64,000 nucleotides of DNA from Streptomyces sp. NBC_01775. GTDB taxonomy: Bacteria > Actinomycetota > Actinomycetes > Streptomycetales > Streptomycetaceae. The stretch spans positions 5,890,001 through 5,954,000 of the forward strand of contig NZ_CP109104.1 of the NCBI RefSeq assembly GCF_035917675.1, in the 5' to 3' direction. Every line of letters starts with the position of its first letter. Position 1 is the stretch's first letter. Of the stretch, positions 1-7,754 are shown in pieces. Position numbers and translations under genes: made by a program. Under the pieces are notes generated by a model. The model saw only the letters and a list, made by a program, of their open reading frames with translations, was not told the origin of the DNA and did not search any database.

Positions 1-630
1 CGCCACATCGGCCTGTACGACTTGGACGCCATCGCGCTCAGCCACCTTCACGCGGACCACTGCATCGACATGTGCGGCTACTTCGTCGCGCGCTACTACC
101 GTCACGAGGGCGGCCGTTGCGCGCCCCTGCCGGTCTACGGGCCGCCCGGTACCGAGGAGCGCCTCACCACGGCCTACGCCGACACCCCCTCCGACTCGTC
201 GATGAGCGAGGTCTTCGCCTTCCGCGCGCTCACCCCGCGGGGCGGCTTCGAGCTGGGGCCCTTCCGTGTCACCTCGGAGCTGGTCGACCATCCGGTGGAG
301 TCCTACGCGTTCCGTATCGAACACAAGGACAGTGGGAAGGTTCTCACGTACTCGGGCGACACGGGACCCTGCGCCTCGCTCGAACTCGCCGCGCGGGACG
401 CCTCGCTGTTCCTGTGCGAGGCGTCCTTCACCGACGGGAAAGAGCACATCCCAGGGCTGCACCTCAACGGGCGTGAGGCGGGGGAGGCGGCGGCGCGGGC
501 CGGGGCCGCGCGGCTCGTGCTCACGCACGTGCCGCCGTGGACGGATCCGCAGATCAACCTGCGCGACGCGAAGGCCGCCTTCGGCGGGTCGGTGGAGATG
601 GCGCGGGCCGGCGCGGTTTACGAACTGTGA
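1..630 (+). CDS. MBL-fold metallo-hydrolase, 3' part (5' end outside window)
   Basis: The reading frame is open from base 1, so the start lies upstream of the window. The visible part has the metallo-beta-lactamase zinc motif SHLHADH near its beginning, an aspartate in YSGDTGP that fits a metal ligand, and a late histidine in LTHVPPW. This arrangement fits the RNase Z-like/lactonase branch of the MBL superfamily, whose members hydrolyse ester or phosphodiester bonds at a two-metal site. The natural substrate cannot be read from the sequence. It converges on nagE2, and a perfect hairpin lies between them. No signal peptide can be judged because the N-terminus is missing. Confidence 0.85.
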   Translation, partial: RHIGLYDLDAIALSHLHADHCIDMCGYFVARYYRHEGGRCAPLPVYGPPGTEERLTTAYADTPSDSSMSEVFAFRALTPRGGFELGPFRVTSELVDHPVESYAFRIEHKDSGKVLTYSGDTGPCASLELAARDASLFLCEASFTDGKEHIPGLHLNGREAGEAAARAGAARLVLTHVPPWTDPQINLRDAKAAFGGSVEMARAGAVYEL

Positions 631-679
631 CGGAGCTTCCGTAGGAACGGGCGGGTCCGTCCGCAGTGAACCCTTCCCG

Positions 680-706
680 CCTTCCCCGGCCTTCGGCCGG
701 GGAAGG
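680..706. terminator. Bidirectional hairpin terminator
   Basis: A perfect 12-bp inverted repeat with a three-base loop (CCTTCCCCGGCC, TTC, then its complement) lies between the convergent MBL hydrolase and nagE2. It has no clear U-tract, as is common in Streptomyces terminators. Confidence 0.7.
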
Positions 707-732
707 CCCGGCCCCCCAGGCGGGCGGGTTCA

Positions 733-1974
733 CTACTTGGTCAAATCCTCGACCTCTTCGTCGGGCTCGCGGCCCGGGGTCTTGATGTCGAATCTGACGA
801 TCAGGAAGCGGAAGAGCGCGTAGTAGACCACCGCGAAACAGAGGCCGATCGGGATGATCAGCCATGGCTTGGTCGCGAGGCTCCAGTTGATGGCGTAGTC
901 GATGAAGCCCGCCGAGAAGCTGAAGCCGTCGTGCACCCCCAGCGCCCAGGTCACCGCCATGGAGACGGCCGTCAGTACCGCGTGCACCACGTACAGCACC
1001 GGCGCGATGAACATGAAGGAGAACTCGATCGGTTCGGTGATGCCGGTCACGAACGAGGTCAGCGCCAGCGAGACCATCATGCCCGTCACGGCCTTGCGGC
1101 GGTGCGGCTTGGCGCAGTGGGCGATGGCGATCGCCGCGGCGGGCAGGCCGAACATCATGATCGGGAAGAAGCCGGACATGAACTGCCCCGCTGTCGGGTC
1201 GCCCGCGAAGAACCGCGCGATGTCGCCGTGTACGACGTCGCCCGAGGCGTTCTTGAAGTCGCCGAGCTGGAACCAGGAAACCGTGTTGAGGAACTGGTGC
1301 ATGCCGACGGGGATCAGCGCGCGGTTGATCAGGCCGAAGATGCCGGCGCCGGTCGCGCCCAGGCCCGTCATCCACTCGCCGAACGAGGTGATCGCCTCGC
1401 CGATGGGACCCCAGATGAGGGTGAAGAGCACGCCGACGGCCAGGCCCACGAACGCCATGATGATCGGCACCAGCCGGCGCCCGTTGAAGAAGCCGAGCCA
1501 GTCCACCAGCTTGGTGCGGTGGAAGCGCTGCCAGACGATCGCGGATATCAGCCCCATGAGCACGCCGCCCAGGACGCCCGGGTCGTTGTAGACGGCCGGG
1601 GTGTCCTCGCCCGCCTTGACGACGGCCTCGTGCACGGGGAACGCCTCAAGGACGTTCTTGTAGACCAGGAAGCCGACGAGTGCGGCGAGCGCCGTGGAGC
1701 CGTCGGACTTCTTGGCGAAGCCGATCGCGACGCCGATGCAGAACAGCAGCGGCAGGTTGTCGAAGATCGCGCCGCCCGCACCCGCGAAAGCGGCTGCGAC
1801 GTCGTGCCACTTCAGGCCCTTGTCGCCGAAGACATCGGGCTGCCCCAGCCGGTTCAGAATGCCGGCGGCGGGCAGGACGGCGATCGGCAGCTGAAGGCTG
1901 CGGCCGACCTTTTGCAGTCCCTGGAACAGGCCGGAGCCCCGCCTCTTCGCGGGAGCGGCGGTGTCCGTGCTCAT
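733..1974 (-). CDS. nagE2: N-acetylglucosamine PTS permease EIIC (NagE2-like)
   Basis: This 413-residue integral membrane EIIC subunit of the glucose/GlcNAc PTS family should carry GlcNAc across the membrane while phosphate arrives from EIIB. It has many hydrophobic segments and the family signature GITEPIEFSFMF near residue 320. No EIIA or EIIB domain is fused. The ATG at 1974 is chosen because GGAGG lies just upstream; an earlier in-frame start at 2064 would cross the DasR box. It is a close paralogue of the neighbouring nagE1. In S. coelicolor the equivalent genes are SCO2907 (nagE2) and SCO2906 (nagE1), with NagE2 the main GlcNAc importer. The upstream dre box predicts DasR repression relieved by amino-sugar phosphates. 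The symbol rests on gene order and family, not on alignment. Confidence 0.88.
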   Translation of the reverse strand: MSTDTAAPAKRRGSGLFQGLQKVGRSLQLPIAVLPAAGILNRLGQPDVFGDKGLKWHDVAAAFAGAGGAIFDNLPLLFCIGVAIGFAKKSDGSTALAALVGFLVYKNVLEAFPVHEAVVKAGEDTPAVYNDPGVLGGVLMGLISAIVWQRFHRTKLVDWLGFFNGRRLVPIIMAFVGLAVGVLFTLIWGPIGEAITSFGEWMTGLGATGAGIFGLINRALIPVGMHQFLNTVSWFQLGDFKNASGDVVHGDIARFFAGDPTAGQFMSGFFPIMMFGLPAAAIAIAHCAKPHRRKAVTGMMVSLALTSFVTGITEPIEFSFMFIAPVLYVVHAVLTAVSMAVTWALGVHDGFSFSAGFIDYAINWSLATKPWLIIPIGLCFAVVYYALFRFLIVRFDIKTPGREPDEEVEDLTK

Positions 1975-2023
1975 TGCGGTTTCCTCCAGGTGAAGCGGGC
2001 GCCGCACAGGGAGAAGGCCCGCT

Positions 2024-2039
2024 GGTGGTCTAGCCCACA
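2024..2039. promoter_or_regulatory. Degenerate second DasR (dre-like) box before nagE2
   Basis: The core TGGTCTAGCCCA differs from the dre core TGGTCTAGACCA at one position. It sits between the strong box at 2041-2056 and the nagE2 start. Confidence 0.4.
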
Positions 2040-2040
2040 T

Positions 2041-2056
2041 AGTGGTGTAGACCATT
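2041..2056. promoter_or_regulatory. DasR-binding (dre) box before nagE2
   Basis: AGTGGTGTAGACCATT closely matches the known dre consensus ACTGGTCTAGACCAnT. It lies about 70 bp upstream of the nagE2 start. DasR is the GntR-family repressor of GlcNAc and chitin genes in streptomycetes and releases DNA when it binds glucosamine-6-phosphate. Confidence 0.85.
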
Positions 2057-2286
2057 AGTAGCACGGGCGTGCCGAGGCACGGAATGGTCAGTTCCGGGTG
2101 ACGTTGGCCGCACTGGGCGGCCTCCCGGCCGGGGTTGGACGAGCGACGCGCCGAACGATGTGGCCCAAGCGGTCCGACGGGTCGTCCGACGCGGAGGGTT
2201 GCCGCTGCGGAGGCGCCGTCGGGCCGCGCCCCTGTGACGGCCCTCTCCGGTCTTCGGCCGGGTCCGGCAAGGTCGGAGGAGAGACG

Positions 2287-3597
2287 TCAGGCCTGCGTGT
2301 TCTCTTCCTCGAGCTCCTCGGCCAGCTCCTCCGGCTCGCGCCCCGGTGTCTTCAGATCGAACTTGACGATCACGATCCGGAAGAGCACGTAATAGACCAC
2401 CGCGAAGCACAGTCCGATCGGGATGATCAGCCATGGCTTGGTCGCCAGGCTCCAGTTGATGACGTAGTCGATCAGACCGGCCGAGAAGCTGAAGCCGTCG
2501 TGCACCCCCAGCGCCCAGGTCAGCGCCATCGAAACCCCGGTGAGCAGCACATGGATCACGAACAGCGCGGGCGCCACGAACAAGAACGCGAACTCGATCG
2601 GCTCGGTGATGCCCGTCACGAACGAGGTCAGCCCCACCGAGAGCATCAGACCGCCGACCACCTTGCGCCGCTCGGGCCGGGCTGCGTGAGTGATGGCCAG
2701 CGCGGCGGCGGGCAGCGCGAACATCATGATCGGGAAGAAGCCCGAGGTGAACTGGCCGGCCGTCGGGTCGCCCGCCAGGAAGCGGTTGATGTCACCGTGG
2801 ACGATTGTGCCGTCCGGCTTCTTGAAGTCCCCGAACTGGAACCACATGAAGGTGTTCAGGAACTGGTGCATACCGATCGGGATCAGTGCCCGGTTGGCCA
2901 CGCCGAAGATGCCCGAGCCCCAGGCCCCCAGGTCCGACATCCACTTCGAGAAGCTGGTGAGCGCGTCACCCACCGGCGGCCACACCCACTGGCACAGCAC
3001 GGCGAAGAACAGCGCGACGAAGGCCATGATGATCGGCACCAGCCGGCGCCCGTTGAAGAAGCCGAGCCAGTCCACCAGTTTGACCCGGTGGAAGCGCTGC
3101 CAGAACCACGCGGACAGCAGGCCGACGATGATGCCGCCGAAGACCCCCGGATTCTGGAAGGTCTCCGCGCCCGCGGTCGAGCCGTCCTTGGCCAGACAGG
3201 TGCCCTGCTCCGGATCGAAGGCCGCGCCGGCGGCGCAGTCGGGGAACTGCTGGAGGATGTTGTAGTAGACGAGGAAGCCCGTCACGGCAGCCAGCGCGGT
3301 CGAGCCGTCGGCCTTCTTGGCCATGCCGATCGCCACACCCACGCAGAACAGCAGCGGCAGCCCGAGCGCCGAGTCCAGCAGCGCGCCGCCCGCGCCCAGG
3401 AAGACCTTGGCCACATCCGTCCAGCCCAGGCCCTCGTCCCCGAAGATGTCGGGCTGGCCGAGCCGGTTGAGGATGCCGGCGGCGGGGAGCACGGCGATGG
3501 GCAGCTGGAGGCTGCGGCCCATCTTCTGGAGGCCCTGGAAGAAGCCGGACGTCCACTTCTTCCGTGGCGCCGAGGCGTTGGCTGCGGTGCCGCTCAC
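2287..3597 (-). CDS. nagE1: N-acetylglucosamine PTS permease EIIC (NagE1-like)
   Basis: This 436-residue EIIC membrane permease is a paralogue of nagE2 and has the same GITEPIEF signature near residue 345. It differs mainly in a longer extramembrane loop containing two cysteines (around residues 120-140). The GTG at 3597 is preferred because AGGAGGAGG lies just upstream; the longer ATG at 3651 would overlap the DasR box. It is transcribed divergently from nagF, the EIIB subunit both permeases would need. Two EIICs next to one EIIB suggests a shared phosphoryl donor. In S. coelicolor NagE1 contributes little to GlcNAc uptake, so the copy may serve another amino sugar or be partly redundant. 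Confidence 0.87.
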   Translation of the reverse strand: MSGTAANASAPRKKWTSGFFQGLQKMGRSLQLPIAVLPAAGILNRLGQPDIFGDEGLGWTDVAKVFLGAGGALLDSALGLPLLFCVGVAIGMAKKADGSTALAAVTGFLVYYNILQQFPDCAAGAAFDPEQGTCLAKDGSTAGAETFQNPGVFGGIIVGLLSAWFWQRFHRVKLVDWLGFFNGRRLVPIIMAFVALFFAVLCQWVWPPVGDALTSFSKWMSDLGAWGSGIFGVANRALIPIGMHQFLNTFMWFQFGDFKKPDGTIVHGDINRFLAGDPTAGQFTSGFFPIMMFALPAAALAITHAARPERRKVVGGLMLSVGLTSFVTGITEPIEFAFLFVAPALFVIHVLLTGVSMALTWALGVHDGFSFSAGLIDYVINWSLATKPWLIIPIGLCFAVVYYVLFRIVIVKFDLKTPGREPEELAEELEEENTQA

Positions 3598-3651
3598 GAG
3601 CCTCCTCCTGACCGGTCGGCCCCTGGCCCACCGTGCCAACGGTTGACGCAT

Positions 3652-3667
3652 ACTGGTGTAGACCTCT
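3652..3667. promoter_or_regulatory. DasR-binding (dre) box between nagE1 and nagF
   Basis: ACTGGTGTAGACCTCT matches the dre consensus except at two or three positions. It lies about 55 bp before nagE1 and about 155 bp before nagF, so it could control both directions. Confidence 0.85.
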
Positions 3668-3821
3668 AGGCGCGCGCGGAACGGTCAAGGGCGAGCGCTC
3701 CACGCCAGTTAACCGCCATCATTCGCCAGAGCACGGACAGGCGCCCGCATAGGTGGGCTGAACGTGGGCTAGTGTGACAAACGCCCTGCGCTCCACCGGC
3801 TCTGAACACCAGGAGAAGCAC

Positions 3822-4055
3822 ATGGCCACCAAGGCTGAGAAGATCGTCGCCGGACTCGGCGGGCTCGACAACATCGAAGAGGTCGAGGGCTGCATCACCC
3901 GGCTCCGCACCGAGGTGAAGGACGCCTCCCTCGTCGACGAGAAGGCGCTGAAGGCCGCCGGCGCCCACGGCGTCGTCAAGATGGGCTCCGCGATCCAGGT
4001 CGTCATCGGCACCGACGCCGACCCGATCGCGGCGGACATCGAAGACATGATGTAA
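3822..4055 (+). CDS. nagF: PTS EIIB subunit for N-acetylglucosamine (NagF-like)
   Basis: This 77-residue protein is a stand-alone EIIB domain. Its phosphorylated cysteine lies in the motif EGCITRLR near residue 26, and a conserved segment GVVKMGSAIQVVIG follows. It should receive phosphate from an EIIA encoded elsewhere and pass it to the sugar bound by NagE1 or NagE2. The ATG at 3822 follows AGGAG at the right distance; an in-frame upstream start at 3774 has no such signal. The length fits a lone EIIB domain. Its position divergent from nagE1 matches the S. coelicolor nag locus. Just after the stop lies a 9-bp repeat (CCCCTGAAG and variants, 4069-4098) with no clear role. Confidence 0.9.
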   Translation: MATKAEKIVAGLGGLDNIEEVEGCITRLRTEVKDASLVDEKALKAAGAHGVVKMGSAIQVVIGTDADPIAADIEDMM

Positions 4056-4191
4056 GTCCCGGAGCCCCTGAAGCCGCTGAAGCCCCTGAAGCCCTGATTC
4101 AGGCCGCTCTCCGCCTTCCGGCGCCCGGCCGAACCGCCGTGTTCCGCCGCCGCGTTCGGCCGGTCCTCCGCGCACGGATAGGCTCGTCCTC

Positions 4192-4917
4192 ATGTCACGA
4201 ATCGACGGCCGTACGGCCGAGGAACTGCGCCCTGTCACCATCGAACGCGGCTGGAACAAGCACGCGGAGGGCTCCGTCCTGGTCTCCTTCGGTGACACCA
4301 AGGTGCTGTGCAACGCGAGCATGACCGAGGGCGTGCCCCGCTGGCGCAAGGGCAGCGGCGAGGGCTGGGTCACCGCCGAGTACGCCATGCTGCCGCGCTC
4401 GACCAACACCCGCGGTGACCGCGAGTCCGTACGCGGCAAGATCGGCGGACGCACCCACGAGATCTCCCGCCTCATCGGCCGCTCCCTGCGCGCCGTGATC
4501 GACTACCGGGCGCTGGGCGAGAACACCGTCGTCCTGGACTGCGACGTCCTCCAGGCCGACGGCGGCACCCGCACCGCGGCCATCACCGGCGCCTATGTCG
4601 CGCTCGCCGACGCGGTGGCCTGGGCCCAGGGGCGCAAGATCATCAAGTCCAAGGCGCAGCCGCTGACCGGCACCGTCGCCGCCGTCAGCGTCGGCATCGT
4701 CGACGGCGCCCCGCTGCTGGACCTGTGCTACGAGGAGGACGTGCGCGCCGAGACCGACATGAACGTGGTCTGCACCGGCGACGGCCACTTCGTCGAGGTC
4801 CAGGGCACCGCCGAGGGCGCCCCCTTCGCCCGGACGGAGCTGAACGGCCTCCTCGACCTGGCCGTCAAGGGCTGCGCCCAGCTGGACGGGGCTCAGCGCA
4901 CGGCACTGGGGCGCTGA
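4192..4917 (+). CDS. rph: Ribonuclease PH
   Basis: This 241-residue cytoplasmic phosphorolytic 3'-to-5' exoribonuclease trims the 3' ends of tRNA precursors. The protein is full length for the family. It begins with [13 protein letters not shown], typical of RNase PH, carries the core segment [20 protein letters not shown] and ends with the conserved [12 protein letters not shown] region. A weak promoter-proximal region precedes the ATG. It is followed in the same direction by the lipoprotein and rdgB genes; rph and rdgB are commonly clustered in actinobacteria. Confidence 0.95.
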   Translation: MSRIDGRTAEELRPVTIERGWNKHAEGSVLVSFGDTKVLCNASMTEGVPRWRKGSGEGWVTAEYAMLPRSTNTRGDRESVRGKIGGRTHEISRLIGRSLRAVIDYRALGENTVVLDCDVLQADGGTRTAAITGAYVALADAVAWAQGRKIIKSKAQPLTGTVAAVSVGIVDGAPLLDLCYEEDVRAETDMNVVCTGDGHFVEVQGTAEGAPFARTELNGLLDLAVKGCAQLDGAQRTALGR

Positions 4918-4920
4918 GGC

Positions 4921-5071
4921 GTGTCCGGCGGATCTTTCGGTTGCCGTCTTTCCTGGTGCTGAGCAGGGGCTGCCCCTGGCGGTGCTGTGCAGAGTGCGAG
5001 TGGGTGGGGGCTGGTCGGGCCCACCCGGCGGGGCCGCGTATCTGACACAGCACCGCGCCCCTTCGGGGCGC
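4921..5071 (+). repeat. Dispersed intergenic repeat, copy A
   Basis: Starting with GTCCGGCGGATCTTT, this stretch matches the reverse complement of 35373-35497 almost base for base over about the first 60 bases (CTTTCCTGGTGCTGAGCA is shared exactly). It diverges in the middle and matches again at the end in the hairpin GCGCCCCTTCGGGGCGC (5055-5071). The conserved ends and variable middle suggest a mobile or recombining intergenic element common in streptomycetes. It may also act as a terminator for rph. Confidence 0.75.
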
Positions 5072-5275
5072 TGCCGAACCGCACCGGACTTCGCCGGACC
5101 CGCTCAGGCCGCCGGGACCGTCGGCCTCGGCCTCGGCCTCGGGGGCGGAGGCGGAGGCGGAGGCGAGGGTGAGGGCGGTCGGATTTGGGCGCGCTCGCGC
5201 AGGTCACGGGGCCGAGTCGGAATTCCCTCTCCCGCTGGGAAACTTTGCTCCTGCTTTACGCGTCTGCATAGGTGC

Positions 5276-5303
5276 GGGCCGCACGTGTCGAACCGTGCGG
5301 CCC
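5276..5303. repeat. Perfect 10-bp inverted repeat before the lipoprotein gene
   Basis: GGGCCGCACG and its exact complement are separated by the eight bases TGTCGAAC. It lies 55 bp before the lipoprotein start, so it could be an operator, an attenuator or a terminator without a U-tract. Confidence 0.6.
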
Positions 5304-5358
5304 GACCAGCTTTTGGGGCATCCCAAGGGGTCGGGGGAAGAACAGAGGGGGAAGTGCG

Positions 5359-5739
5359 GTGTTCCGCAAGACCACTGTCGCCGTCGCGGCGGCTGTCGTA
5401 CTCACCGTGCCTGTCGTGGCCGGCTGCTCCGCGGTCGACAAGGCGCTCGACTGCGCCAACACGGCGGCCACAGTCGCCCAGGCGGCCGACGACCTCCAGC
5501 AGGCCGCCTCCGACGCGAACGAGGATCCCACCCAGGCCAAGCGCTCCCTCGACAAGATCGACAAGAACCTGAAGAAGATCGGGGACGAGACGGACGAAGG
5601 GGATGTGAACAAGGCCGTCTCCAAGCTGTCGGACGCGGTCGACAGCGTCCGCACGGACCTCAACGCCGGCCGCACCCCCAAGACGGACCCGGTGGGCGAC
5701 GCCGCCGGCGAGCTGACGAAGGTCTGCACCCCGGGCTGA
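5359..5739 (+). CDS. Small secreted lipoprotein of unknown function
   Basis: This 126-residue protein starts with a short positive N-region (VFRKT), a hydrophobic stretch and a lipobox ending in VVAGC near residue 23. It should therefore be exported and lipid-anchored on the outer face of the membrane. The mature part is rich in Ala, Asp and Lys, with helical repeats that could form a short coiled bundle and no catalytic motif. The GTG at 5359 is chosen because GAGGGGG lies upstream and the signal peptide then starts correctly; the earlier start at 5272 would bury the signal. I do not recognise a named family. The stop codon lies inside an 8-bp tandem repeat. Confidence 0.8.
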   Translation: MFRKTTVAVAAAVVLTVPVVAGCSAVDKALDCANTAATVAQAADDLQQAASDANEDPTQAKRSLDKIDKNLKKIGDETDEGDVNKAVSKLSDAVDSVRTDLNAGRTPKTDPVGDAAGELTKVCTPG

Positions 5740-5773
5740 CGAGTTGACGGGCTGGCGGGGCTGACGGGCTGAC
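5733..5773. repeat. 8-bp tandem repeat across a stop codon
   Basis: Five imperfect copies of GGGCTGAC (variants GAGTTGAC and GGGCTGGC, one extra G) start inside the last codons of the lipoprotein gene. Most copies carry a TGA. Confidence 0.75.
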
Positions 5774-5936
5774 CAGGACGACCCCGGCCGATCCATCCCG
5801 GCCGGTCCCGGCTGTCCCTGGTCGGCCGGGGGCGGGATGAGGGCCGAGGTCCGAGAGTCAGGGCGGGGACGACGGTTCGGCCGACCGACGGCGCAGGGCG
5901 TTGCCGTAATCAGGGTGGACGGGATAATCGGTGCTC

Positions 5937-6551
5937 ATGAGCACCCAGCGCCTGATTCTCGCCACCCGCAACGCCCACAAGCTCACCGAGCTGAGGACGA
6001 TCCTCGCCGAGGCGGGCCTCGACCTCGACCTGGTCGGCGCCGAGGCCTACCCCGAGATCCCCGACGTCAAGGAGACCGGGGTGACCTTCGCCGAGAACGC
6101 CCTCCTCAAGGCGCACGCCCTGGCCCAGGCCACCTCGCTGCCCGCCGTCGCCGACGACTCGGGCCTGTGCGTGGCAGTGCTCGGCGGTGCCCCCGGTATC
6201 TTCTCCGCGCGCTGGGCGGGCCGGCACGGAGACGACGACGCCAACTTGAGCCTGCTGCTCGCCCAGCTCGGCGACATCGACGACGCCCACCGCGCCGCCC
6301 ACTTCGAGTGCGCCGCGGCCCTCGCGCTGCCCGACGGCACCGAGCGCGTCGTCAACGGCCGCCTGCGCGGCACCCTGCGCCACTCCCCGGTGGGCGGCAA
6401 CGGCTTCGGCTACGACCCCATCCTCCAGCCCGACGGCGAGAACAGGACCTGCGCCGAGCTGACCCCCGATGAGAAGAACGCCATCAGCCACCGGGGCCGG
6501 GCGTTCCGCGCCCTGGCCCCTCTTGTCGGCGACCTGCTGGCAGAGGGCTGA
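5937..6551 (+). CDS. rdgB: XTP/dITP diphosphatase (RdgB/HAM1 family)
   Basis: This 204-residue enzyme hydrolyses non-canonical purine triphosphates (XTP, dITP, ITP) to monophosphates and pyrophosphate, which keeps them out of DNA and RNA. The start LILATRNAHK is the family signature for the nucleotide-binding loop. PAVADDSGLCV holds the catalytic acidic residues, and the C-terminal GYDPI and SHRGRAFRAL segments are typical of base recognition. The ATG at 5937 gives the usual length; a GTG six bases upstream is also possible. It follows rph and a lipoprotein on the same strand and may share their transcription. Confidence 0.94.
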   Translation: MSTQRLILATRNAHKLTELRTILAEAGLDLDLVGAEAYPEIPDVKETGVTFAENALLKAHALAQATSLPAVADDSGLCVAVLGGAPGIFSARWAGRHGDDDANLSLLLAQLGDIDDAHRAAHFECAAALALPDGTERVVNGRLRGTLRHSPVGGNGFGYDPILQPDGENRTCAELTPDEKNAISHRGRAFRALAPLVGDLLAEG

Positions 6552-6561
6552 ACCCACCCGC

Positions 6562-6609
6562 GAGGTCGAGCCCCGTCAAGGTCCGGCCCCGTCGAGGTCG
6601 GGCCCCGGG
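6562..6609. repeat. 16-bp imperfect tandem repeat after rdgB
   Basis: Three imperfect 16-bp copies of the pattern GAGGTCGAGCCCCGTC lie between the convergent rdgB and FhuF-like genes. No terminator hairpin is obvious here. Confidence 0.7.
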
Positions 6610-6628
6610 AGGCCGCGCTCCCCTGGGC

Positions 6629-7507
6629 TCAGGCCTCGCTCTCCAGCCTCCGCAGGCGCTCCGCGTCACAGGTCCTCGGACACGTCAGACACGCCTCGGC
6701 GGCGTCGAGCGTGTAGTACATGCAGCATCCGAGGCGCGTACGGGTGGTGTGTGACCGCGCGTCGCCTCCCGTCAGTCTGCGAAAGCCGGCGCCGCCGGGG
6801 AACGGCGGTACGGCGCCGGGAAGCAGTTGTGCCGCCGCCCGGACCGCCCGCTCCTCCTGGTCCAGCATGCGGCCGAGGTACCAGACCCCGGAGATCAGGT
6901 CGTCGGCTGCCATGCCCCACAGGGCTCGCGCTCCCCGGCGCACGCGGGGGCCGATCGCGGTGAGCAGGGGCTGTACGTGGTCGGCGACGGCGGACCGCAG
7001 CTCGGCGCGCAGTCCCTCCTCGTGAGCCACCACGCGGGCGCCGGGCGTCGAGGCCGCCGGGTCGTCGGGCAGGCATGCGAAGTCCTCGCCGGGGAGGACT
7101 TCGAACATGACCCGCCCGTGGTCGACGCCGACGTCCCGCGGGGCGATGCGCGGCACGCGCCGCTCCAGGAACCAGGCACCGCTGATCAGCAGGCTGACGG
7201 ACCAGAGGTAGGCGTGCAGCGCGCGGGAGGCGGCGACGTCCCGGCGGGGCTCGTGTCCGTGGCGCTCCCGGATACGGGTGGCCTCGGCGTCGATGTAGGC
7301 GTCCAGAGCCTGCTCGCTCCGGGCCAGGAGGGCTCCGTCCAGGACAGCTCCGTCCAGGAGGGCTCCGTCCGGCCGGTCTTCGGCGGGCGAGGAGACGACC
7401 CGTGCGCTGAGCGCCTCACACGAGGCGATGACCCGGCGGTAGGTGTGGGCGAGGGGAGAAGCGGCGGCCTCGGTGGGGTCGGCCGCTGTCGCTGGGGTCG
7501 TCGTCAT
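6629..7507 (-). CDS. FhuF-like ferric-siderophore reductase with [2Fe-2S] C-terminus
   Basis: The protein has 292 residues. Its C-terminus carries the FhuF-type cluster motif CC-x10-CxxC (GCCMYYTLDAAEACLTCPRTC), which binds a [2Fe-2S] centre. The family reduces ferric siderophores in the cytoplasm to release iron. The ATG at 7507 follows a GGAAG ribosome site; an upstream ATG at 7549 would run into the iron box. It is divergent from the siderophore genes and an iron box sits between them, so iron-dependent repression by a DmdR/IdeR-type regulator is expected. A 15-bp in-frame tandem repeat (7326-7370) adds the segment DGALLDGAVLDGALL about 50 residues in. The substrate is inferred to be the siderophore made next door. 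Confidence 0.8.
   Translation of the reverse strand: MTTTPATAADPTEAAASPLAHTYRRVIASCEALSARVVSSPAEDRPDGALLDGAVLDGALLARSEQALDAYIDAEATRIRERHGHEPRRDVAASRALHAYLWSVSLLISGAWFLERRVPRIAPRDVGVDHGRVMFEVLPGEDFACLPDDPAASTPGARVVAHEEGLRAELRSAVADHVQPLLTAIGPRVRRGARALWGMAADDLISGVWYLGRMLDQEERAVRAAAQLLPGAVPPFPGGAGFRRLTGGDARSHTTRTRLGCCMYYTLDAAEACLTCPRTCDAERLRRLESEA
7326..7370. repeat. 15-bp in-frame tandem repeat in the FhuF-like gene
   Basis: Three copies of a 15-bp unit (AGGAGGGCTCCGTCC, with one ACA variant) encode a repeated Leu-Asp-Gly-Ala stretch. Confidence 0.85.
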
Positions 7508-7554
7508 CAGCGGTCTTCCACGTGCGGCACTGCTGCTCCAAAAGATCACTTGGG

Positions 7555-7573
7555 TAAGGTGAGGCTCACCTTA
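7555..7573. promoter_or_regulatory. Iron box (DmdR1/IdeR-type operator)
   Basis: TAAGGTGAGGCTCACCTTA is a near-perfect palindrome matching the actinobacterial iron box TTAGGTTAGGCTAACCTAA. It lies about 50 bp before the FhuF-like gene. Confidence 0.88.
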
Positions 7574-7635
7574 ACCCGGCGCCGTCGCTGTGTGATCAAG
7601 GGGTATGTCGGCGCGCCCGGGGGCGAGTTGAGAAA

Positions 7636-7654
7636 TAAGGGTTGCCTAACCTAG
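7636..7654. promoter_or_regulatory. Second iron box, before the siderophore operon
   Basis: TAAGGGTTGCCTAACCTAG fits the 19-bp iron-box pattern with a few mismatches. It lies about 100 bp before the ATP-grasp gene. Each divergent unit thus has its own box. Confidence 0.75.
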
Positions 7655-7754
7655 GCTGCCGCCGCGCTGCTGTGACCAGGGCGGTCGTGCCGGGCCGGAC
7701 GACGTGACCCTTGCCGCCGCACACCACTCCCCGACTCGGAAGGGGCCGCCGCCC

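Larger units (their letters stand above)
4918..5358. other. 440-bp intergenic region with dispersed repeat and inverted repeat
   Basis: No credible gene lies here. The first part (4921-5071) is one copy of a dispersed repeat that recurs inverted near 35.4 kb. It is followed by GGCGGA/GGCCTC hexamer runs (about 5118-5175) and a perfect 10-bp inverted repeat at 5276-5303 just before the lipoprotein gene. Confidence 0.7.

Noticed and set aside
2098..3669. Long plus-strand open frame opposite nagE1
   Set aside because: It is an antisense shadow of the conserved permease gene, has no ribosome site or family match and reflects high GC codon bias.
3755..3772. GTGGGCTAGTGTGAC considered as a dre box for nagF
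   Set aside because: Too many mismatches to the dre core. The box at 3652 is strong and can serve both directions.
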